From NCBI GenBank assembly GCA_039908285.1, contig JAMOBE010000043.1:1-28447 (forward strand): a stretch of DNA of 28,447 nucleotides. Reading direction: 5' to 3'. The notes beneath the pieces were generated by a model. The model saw nothing but the letters and a program-made list of their open reading frames with translations, ran no database searches and had not been told where the DNA came from. Shown piece after piece: positions 23,412 through 28,447 of this stretch; positions within the stretch are counted from its first letter, which is position 1, and every line of letters begins with the position of its first letter. The position numbers and the translations under genes were made by a program. This DNA comes from JAMOBE01 sp039908285. Lineage in GTDB: Bacteria > Pseudomonadota > Alphaproteobacteria > Rhodospirillales > Rhodospirillaceae.

Positions 23412-24577
23412 ACACTCCCAGCGAGCCCACCGCCTTCGCCCTGAACCGGGGCGGGATGCCGCTGAAGGAAAAGATCCGGCACGTGAGCTGGTCCTTCGTG
23501 CTGCTGCTGTGCGTCCTGGGCAGCATCGGCATCATGATGCTGATTTCCGCCGCCGACGGCCGGATGGAGCCGTGGGCCGGGCGTCAGCTGGTCCGCTTCG
23601 TGATCAGCATCGGCATCATGCTGGCCGTGGCCATGATCGATATCCGCCTCTGGATGCGCTATGCCTACGTCTTCTATGGGATGAGCCTCGTCCTGCTGGC
23701 GGCGGTGGAGGTGCGCGGCACCATCGGAATGGGCGCGCAACGCTGGATTGACCTTGGCGTGATCCAGCTCCAGCCGTCGGAACTGATGAAGGTGGCGCTG
23801 GTGATGTCCCTCGCCCGGTACTTCCACGGCGCCAGCCTGGAGGAGGTGGGCCGCCCGACCTTTCTCATCCTGCCGGTCCTTCTGGTGCTGACGCCGGCGG
23901 CGATGGTGCTGAAGCAGCCCGATCTCGGCACCGCCATGATGCTGATGATGAGCAGCGCCGCCATCTTCTTCCTGGCGGGGGTGCGTCTGTGGAAGTTCGC
24001 CCTGGTGCTGGTGATGGGGGCCGGTGCCGTCCCGGTCGCCTGGCAGTTCCTGCACGACTACCAGAAAAAGCGCATCACCACCTTTCTCGAGCCGGAGTCC
24101 GATCCCCTCGGGGCCGGCTATCACATCATGCAGTCGAAGATCGCCCTCGGCTCGGGCGGGGTGTTCGGCAAAGGCTTCGGCAAGGGAACCCAGAGCCACC
24201 TCAACTTTCTGCCGGAAAAACAGACCGATTTCATCTTCACCATGCTGGCCGAGGAACGGGGCATGGTGGGTGGCGTCACCCTGCTCGTCCTCTATGCGGT
24301 TCTGGTGGCCTATGGCTACGCGATCGCCATGCGCAGCCGCAACCATTTCGGGAGACTGCTGGGCCTTGGCATCAACACCACCTTCTTCCTGTACGTCTTC
24401 ATCAATACCGCCATGGTCATGGGGCTGATTCCGGTGGTGGGCGTGCCGCTGCCGCTGGTGTCGTATGGCGGCACGGCGATGCTGACCCTGATGTTCGGCT
24501 TCGGCCTGCTGCTCAGCGTCGACATCCACCGCGACGTCCAGATCGGCCGCCGGGGGTCCTTCGAGCACCTGTGGTAG
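23408..24577 (+). CDS. mrdB: RodA, SEDS-family peptidoglycan glycosyltransferase
   Basis: A 389-residue protein with about ten membrane segments. SEDS signatures are present: IQLQPSELMKVALVM, LKQPDLGTAMML, YQKKRITTFLEPESDPLGAG, SGGVFGKGFGKGTQ, FLPEKQTDFIFTMLAEE and PLPLVSYGGTAML. The Asp in EKQTDFIF corresponds to the catalytic residue of RodA. RodA polymerises glycan strands from lipid II, and PBP2 crosslinks them. ATG 23408 overlaps the mrdA stop by four bases. It ends the operon and is convergent with the caspase-like gene; only ten bases separate the two stops and no terminator fits there. Confidence 0.96.
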   Translation: MNTPSEPTAFALNRGGMPLKEKIRHVSWSFVLLLCVLGSIGIMMLISAADGRMEPWAGRQLVRFVISIGIMLAVAMIDIRLWMRYAYVFYGMSLVLLAAVEVRGTIGMGAQRWIDLGVIQLQPSELMKVALVMSLARYFHGASLEEVGRPTFLILPVLLVLTPAAMVLKQPDLGTAMMLMMSSAAIFFLAGVRLWKFALVLVMGAGAVPVAWQFLHDYQKKRITTFLEPESDPLGAGYHIMQSKIALGSGGVFGKGFGKGTQSHLNFLPEKQTDFIFTMLAEERGMVGGVTLLVLYAVLVAYGYAIAMRSRNHFGRLLGLGINTTFFLYVFINTAMVMGLIPVVGVPLPLVSYGGTAMLTLMFGFGLLLSVDIHRDVQIGRRGSFEHLW

Positions 24578-24587
24578 GGGTATTGCG

Positions 24588-26261
24588 TCACCGACAGGGG
24601 CCGGAGGCGACGTTGGCGATGGCGGTGATATAGGCGATCACCTGGGCGCGTCTGGCGTCGTCGGGCAGTTTGAAGAACATGTTGTGGCGGACGTCGGGAT
24701 TGCCGGTGATGCGTTCGAGGAACGCCCGTGGATCCTTGAGGTACTCGTCGAGTCGCGCCGCGGTCCAGGTCACGCCCTCCGCCGCCGCCCGCTTCATTCC
24801 CTCCGAATAGAACCGATAATCGGCGACGGAACCAGCCCTGGCGCCGAAGATGCCGGCCAGGGTGGGGCCGGTCGGACGGGATGCCTTGCCGGGTTCGAAG
24901 CTGTGGCACCTGCGGCAGGCGGTGGCCTCCTCGGTGCCCGGGAGCGCCGTGCCGGCGGGGACGGCACACGGCCGCGCGGCACGTCCTGCCGGCGAAGCCG
25001 GGGCGGACGTCGTCGCCGCCACCTGCTGCCGCTTGAGGTCGTCGAGCTTGGCGCGGGCCATGGGGGCGTAGGCGCCATTGGGAAACCGGGACAGGTAGTC
25101 GTCATAGGCGGCGGGAGCGGTCGCCCCCTGAATCGAGGTCCACAGGGCCAGGTCCTCCTCGCCGCGACCGAGGGGAGTCGCGGCCGCCTCGTCGATGGCG
25201 GAAACCATGGGAGGAGGTGCCGTCACCGGAGTGACGGCCACGACCGGCTGGAGGCGGACGGGGGTGACCACCGTCTCCACCTTGAGCGGCGCCGGGACTG
25301 GAGCCGGGACCTGGTGAGGTGCGGCCGGGGAGGCGCGTTTCCCCTCGCCCGGGGGAGTGAGCCGGACCTCGTCCACGCCCCGGGACGACTCCCAGGGAGT
25401 CTGACGACCGGCGGTAGCCCGGCTGACACCCGCGCGGACCATCCCGAAGACCCCGCCCACCGTGGTGTCCGGCTGATAAAGCGTTCGCAGAAGCTCGGTG
25501 ACATAGAGGCTGTTGCGGCCGGTCCCCTCCTCGGACGCCACCACCTGGCCGGGGGCGGCGGGGTAGGCGATCATGGTGCGGCCGGTGGACTCCGTCTGCA
25601 CCAGGCCGGGTGGACCACCCGTCACCTGGGCAAAAGGATTGACGTGACAGGCATCGAGGATCACCACATCGGTCCGCTCCCCCGACGAGGAGCGCATGGC
25701 GATCAGGCGATCGGCCTCGATGGTCTCGGTCACCACGCCGGCGTCGGAACCGATCACCGCGTCGATGGGAACGAGGTAGTTGCGCCCGTCCACCTGGATG
25801 GCGTGGCCCGAATAGTACACGGTGGCGATGGCCGCCGTGGCGACCCGGTTGCCGTACTCGGTGATGAGGCGGTTCATCTCGGCGCGACTCGTATTCTCGC
25901 CGTAGAGCACGTCGAACCCACCGGCTCGCAGGGCGGTGGCGATGTCGCGGGCATCATTGACCGCGGTGCGCAGGGGAGCCCAGGGGTAGCGGCCATTACC
26001 GATCACCAGCGCCACGCGGCGACCCACACCCACCGAAACGGCACCCACCGGAGCGGCACCCACCGGAGCGGCACTCACCGGAGCGGCACTCACCGGAGCG
26101 GCACTCACCGGAGCGGCACTCACCGGAGCGGAGTCAGACGCGACCGGCGACGCGGCCCACACCGACGCCAAACCCGCCGCCGCCGCCATGACCAGCGCCA
26201 GCAGACCACCCGCCCGGAGAACCCTCGCCCCCGCGAGGACCGTGACGACACCCTTTGCCAT
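24588..26261 (-). CDS. Caspase-like (peptidase C14) protein fused to a C-terminal cytochrome c
   Basis: A 557-residue exported protein. It begins with a signal-type segment (LLALVMAAAAGLASVWA), followed by a low-complexity run of APVSA units made by a 15-bp DNA tandem repeat. Residues about 80-300 are a caspase/metacaspase-like domain: VALVIGNGRY, the catalytic histidine in YYSGHAI (H153) and the catalytic cysteine in DACHVNPF (C205). A Pro-rich linker holds the segment LALWTSIQGATAPAAYDDYL that often follows such domains. Residues about 440-550 are a class I cytochrome c: haem site CRRCH at 449-453 and the probable axial Met528 in HNMFFKLP. Both modules look catalytically intact. Signal-dependent protease control by redox or haem is speculation. 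ATG 26261 is preferred over GTG 26270. It lies downstream of a free cytochrome c on the same strand. Confidence 0.9.
   Translation of the reverse strand: MAKGVVTVLAGARVLRAGGLLALVMAAAAGLASVWAASPVASDSAPVSAAPVSAAPVSAAPVSAAPVGAAPVGAVSVGVGRRVALVIGNGRYPWAPLRTAVNDARDIATALRAGGFDVLYGENTSRAEMNRLITEYGNRVATAAIATVYYSGHAIQVDGRNYLVPIDAVIGSDAGVVTETIEADRLIAMRSSSGERTDVVILDACHVNPFAQVTGGPPGLVQTESTGRTMIAYPAAPGQVVASEEGTGRNSLYVTELLRTLYQPDTTVGGVFGMVRAGVSRATAGRQTPWESSRGVDEVRLTPPGEGKRASPAAPHQVPAPVPAPLKVETVVTPVRLQPVVAVTPVTAPPPMVSAIDEAAATPLGRGEEDLALWTSIQGATAPAAYDDYLSRFPNGAYAPMARAKLDDLKRQQVAATTSAPASPAGRAARPCAVPAGTALPGTEEATACRRCHSFEPGKASRPTGPTLAGIFGARAGSVADYRFYSEGMKRAAAEGVTWTAARLDEYLKDPRAFLERITGNPDVRHNMFFKLPDDARRAQVIAYITAIANVASGPCR
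26041..26130. repeat. 15-bp tandem repeat inside the caspase-cytochrome gene
   Basis: Six consecutive 15-bp units: two of GCACCCACCGGAGCG, then four of GCACTCACCGGAGCG. A decayed partial unit lies before 26041. Units keep the reading frame and encode the A-P-V-S/G-A repeats between the signal peptide and the caspase domain. Copy number may vary between strains. Confidence 0.92.
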
Positions 26262-26344
26262 TGTCGGCACCCCCGAACCACCCTAGCAGATCCTCCAGCG
26301 CTTGAGGCAGGGGATTCTTGCGGGGGGCAGTCGGGTGAGCCTAC

Positions 26345-26378
26345 CAAAAGCCCCCCCTCCCCCTTGAGGGAGAGAGGG
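26345..26378. repeat. C-rich/G-rich extragenic palindrome, partial copy
   Basis: AAAAGCCCCCCCTCCCCCTT followed by GAGGGAGAGAGGGGA forms a short stem between the cytochrome c gene and the caspase-like gene. It resembles the core of the repeats at 3051, 16919 and 28376 and may slow transcription between the two genes. Confidence 0.5.
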
Positions 26379-26389
26379 GACTGGAAGTC

Positions 26390-26794
26390 CTACTTCAGAG
26401 AGGAGAGATAGGCCACCAGATCGGCGATCTGGTCGTCCTTGAGCTGCTTCAGCGGGGTCATGCCCTGGCCCTTGGCGCCGTAGGTCTTTTCCAGATAGGC
26501 GCTGGCATCGGGGATGTAGGCGGTCAGCGAGGCGGCGTCCCAGGCGGCGCCCTTGGCCTTGCAGGCCTTCATGCCGGCGGAATAGCGGGGGAAGTCGGAG
26601 CTGCCGCAGGTCTTGCCGACGATGCCGAACAGATTCGGGCCGACCCGGTGCGCGCCGCCCTTCTCGGCGGTGTGACAGGCCTTGCAGGCGGCGAATGCCT
26701 TCTCACCGGCCGCGGCGTCGGCGGCCTGGGCCGTGCCGGCGGCATAGGCGATGGCCATGGCGAAACCGAGGGCGAAAATCTTGGTAACCTTCAT
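26390..26794 (-). CDS. Periplasmic class I cytochrome c
   Basis: A 134-residue exported cytochrome. The signal peptide is clear (MKVTKIFALGFAMAIAYAAG, cut near AQA-A). The haem site is CKACH in FAACKACHTAEKGG, followed by GPNLFGIVGKTCG and YSAGMKACKAKG. The likely axial methionine is in GQGMTPLKQL, and LVAYLSSLK ends the fold. It fits the cytochrome c2/c550 group of soluble electron carriers. Two more cysteines (TCGSSD and MKACKAKG) could form a disulphide. ATG 26794 follows AGGAG. The fold and many positions (YSAGM/YSEGM, a terminal AYL/AYI) match the cytochrome module of the caspase fusion encoded downstream, which suggests related domains. Confidence 0.93.
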   Translation of the reverse strand: MKVTKIFALGFAMAIAYAAGTAQAADAAAGEKAFAACKACHTAEKGGAHRVGPNLFGIVGKTCGSSDFPRYSAGMKACKAKGAAWDAASLTAYIPDASAYLEKTYGAKGQGMTPLKQLKDDQIADLVAYLSSLK

Positions 26795-27209
26795 CTCAAC
26801 GTCTCCTGAAACGGTTATCGTGACGAGTTGGGCGTCCTATTCGACAGCATTGGAGTTAGTCCGAAAACGGGTCGGATTGCAATGCTCCTCTCTCTGGCCG
26901 CCGTCCGGGTCATCGTCCAGACCGTATCCGACCAGGATGGCTATTTCATGGCAGCCCCCATCCCCCCCGACACCCCCCCACGCAGTCCGTGCGGGTAGTC
27001 CGACCAGCCATGGCCAACCTTGTCTTTGGATAAGCTGCGGGCGGAATCGTCGCCTCGTCACTCGATTTCCGATGAATAGGGTGTAAAGAGAACGAAAACC
27101 CTATTATACTGGCGTTTCCATGGTCTGCCGCCTGGTCGGGGCGGGGGTCGATCGTGGTTACAATGGTCTTCCCTGTCACCCTCCATCATCTGCCCCAACG
27201 GCGACTCGC
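26795..27209. other. Divergent intergenic region, cytochrome c / DUF2336 gene
   Basis: 415 bases with no convincing gene. It holds C-rich tracts near 26950-26990 and, at the right end, a promoter-like -10 with an inverted repeat that are listed separately. No clear leftward promoter for the cytochrome was found. Confidence 0.5.
27075..27110 (+). promoter_or_regulatory. Promoter -10 with overlapping inverted repeat (possible operator)
   Basis: AATAGGGT (27075-27082) and ACCCTATT (27098-27105) are perfect 8-bp arms 15 bases apart. The second arm runs into TATACT (27105-27110), a good -10 box; the -35 region (TGTAAA) is weak. A regulator bound to the arms would flank the spacer. Predicted transcript start is near 27117. 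Confidence 0.45.
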
Positions 27210-28334
27210 ATGGCAAAGAACAAACTTTCGGAAATGGATGTCGCGCGGCTTCTCCAGGATCCGTCGGGGGCGGCGCGGGCCGACACGGCGGCGAAGCTCG
27301 CCCAGCAGTTCGACAAGGGTGGCTTCACGGCGGCCGAGCGCAAGATGGCCGAGGAAATCTTCCGGCTCATGGTGCGCGACGCGGAGGTCCGCGTGCGGCA
27401 GGCTCTTTCCGTCAATCTCAAGCAGAATCCCCAGCTTCCCCACGACGTGGCCCGCACCCTGGCCCGGGATGTGGAGGCCGTGTCCCTGCCGATGCTCCAG
27501 TTCTCCGAGGTGCTGACCCCTGAGGATCTGATCGAGATCGTCCGCAGCCAGGGTGCCGAAAAGCAAAAGGCGGTGGCGAAGCGAGCCCACGTGGAAAGCG
27601 CGGTCGCCGACGCCCTGGTCGATTCGGGGACCGAGGAGGTGGTGGCGACTCTGGTGTCCAACCAGGGCGCCGAAATCACCGAAAAGTCCCTGCACAAGGT
27701 GGTGGACAAGTTCGGCGACAGCGAGGCGATGCACGGACCGCTGGCCCACCGGGCCAAGCTGCCGGTCACGGTGACCGAGCGGCTGGTCACCAGGGTGTCG
27801 GAACGGCTGCGCGAGCACCTGCTCACCCACCACGAGCTGCCGCCAGGTATGGCCGCCGATCTGGTGATGCAGAGTCGCGAGCGGGCCACCATCAGCCTGT
27901 CCACCGAGTCATCGGAGGACGAGGTGGAGGCCCTGGTCCGGCAGTTGCGCAGCAACGGCCGTCTGACCATTTCCATCATCCTGCGTGCCGCCTGCATGGG
28001 CGACCTCAAGTTTTTCGAGTACTCCCTGGCGGTGCTGTGCGGCATCAACGTCGTCAGCGCCCGCAGCCTGATCCACGACTCGGGCGATCTCGGCCTTGGC
28101 GGCATCTACAACAAGGCGGGCCTGCCGCCACAGTACTTTCCAGCCGCCCGCGCGGCGGTGGACGTGGCGCGGGAGCTTCAGTACGACGGCGAGGCCAACG
28201 ACCGCGAACGCTACCAGCGCCGCATGATCGAGCGCATCCTGACCCAGTACGGCGACCTCGGCGTTGATTTCGAAAAGAGCGACCTTGAGTACCTGCTCAC
28301 CAAGATGACCCAGCTTCCGAGCCACGTTCGCTGA
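27210..28334 (+). CDS. DUF2336 family protein
   Basis: A 374-residue, almost wholly helical soluble protein that fits the DUF2336 family, common in alphaproteobacteria and without an established function. Repeated helical pairs resemble HEAT-like repeats, with RDAEVRVRQALSVNLKQNPQLP early and SVNL/KRAHVESAVADALVDS further on. The conserved C-terminal part reads RAACMGDLKFFEYSLAVLCG, then ARSLIHDSGDLGLGGIYNKA and GLPPQYFPAARAAVDVARE. No signal peptide or membrane segment. The frame is open from 27120, but ATG 27210 (MAKNKLSEMDVARLLQD) starts the conserved part; the ribosome-binding site is weak. The stop codon lies in a copy of the repeat seen at 3011. Confidence 0.87.
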   Translation: MAKNKLSEMDVARLLQDPSGAARADTAAKLAQQFDKGGFTAAERKMAEEIFRLMVRDAEVRVRQALSVNLKQNPQLPHDVARTLARDVEAVSLPMLQFSEVLTPEDLIEIVRSQGAEKQKAVAKRAHVESAVADALVDSGTEEVVATLVSNQGAEITEKSLHKVVDKFGDSEAMHGPLAHRAKLPVTVTERLVTRVSERLREHLLTHHELPPGMAADLVMQSRERATISLSTESSEDEVEALVRQLRSNGRLTISIILRAACMGDLKFFEYSLAVLCGINVVSARSLIHDSGDLGLGGIYNKAGLPPQYFPAARAAVDVARELQYDGEANDRERYQRRMIERILTQYGDLGVDFEKSDLEYLLTKMTQLPSHVR

Positions 28335-28447
28335 AAGCCTGAAAATGTGTCGGCGCTAAGACCGTAAAAAGCCCTCTCCCCCCTCTTCCGGGGGGAGAGG
28401 GTTGGGTGAGGGGGGGGAGAGGCCCCAGGGACCTTGCCGGTTGCCCC
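28332..28447. repeat. Palindromic repeat element, copy 2 (right end outside or lost)
   Basis: TGAAAGCCTGAAAATGTGTC matches the left end at 3011, and TAAAAAGCCCTCTCCCC recurs in the same order. The central palindrome here is CCCTCTCCCCCC with GGGGGGAGAGGG (28372-28401). The right terminal repeat is not seen before the window ends. As at 3011, the first three bases are the stop codon of the preceding gene. Confidence 0.7.

Noticed and set aside
24684..26411. Long plus-strand reading frame opposite the caspase-cytochrome gene
   Set aside because: The minus strand has caspase and haem-binding motifs. The plus translation is His/Arg/Gly-rich with HRSGT repeats caused by the 15-bp array.

Overview
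The window is high-GC DNA (about two thirds G+C by eye) with gene content typical of an alphaproteobacterium, most likely a Rhodospirillales/Magnetospirillum-like organism. The signs are a DUF2336 protein, nitrate/nitrite-sensing NIT-domain receptors, a one-cysteine DksA of the alphaproteobacterial kind, NnrS with FNR/DNR-type regulators, a c-type cytochrome and the mreBCD-mrdA-rodA shape operon. The taxon is an inference from family content, not a database match. No rRNA, tRNA, CRISPR array or intact insertion sequence was recognised.

Layout. 1-800: a long hairpin and a small secreted Lys/Pro-rich protein. 914-3013: a NIT-HAMP-PAS-GAF sensor with no output domain, ending exactly at a 91-bp palindromic repeat. 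3116-6408 (minus strand): a two-gene operon of a TIR-domain protein and a membrane-anchored P-loop ATPase with a glycine-periodic hydrophobic region, a candidate immune or signalling module. 6528-9509: two tandem CRP/FNR-family regulators and divergent nnrS, with a perfect TTGAC-N4-GTCAA box between them and a run of 14 C before nnrS. 9606-11687: a NIT-domain chemoreceptor. 11899-12321: dksA with its own promoter and a shared bidirectional terminator. 12401-13702: an M23-type envelope protein with one altered metal ligand. 13943-14926: a lytic-transglycosylase-like protein. A perfect 28-bp inverted repeat then separates it from a divergent degenerate-GGDEF/EAL protein (15204-16874). 16875-17402 is a long leader region in front of leuA (17403-18959). 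19067-24577: mreB-mreC-mreD-mrdA-mrdB, tightly packed with 4-bp overlaps. 24588-26261 (minus): a caspase-like domain fused to a C-terminal cytochrome c, downstream of a free cytochrome c (26390-26794). 27210-28334: a DUF2336 protein, followed by a second copy of the repeat seen at 3011.

How the parts fit. The regulator pair, NnrS and the two NIT-domain receptors suggest a neighbourhood tuned to nitrogen oxides and denitrification stress. The mre/mrd operon, the M23-like protein and the transglycosylase-like protein deal with the peptidoglycan wall. The two most unusual loci are the TIR + membrane ATPase operon and the caspase-cytochrome c fusion. Both join signalling or death-type effectors to the membrane or to redox proteins. 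Their functions are inferred from domains only.
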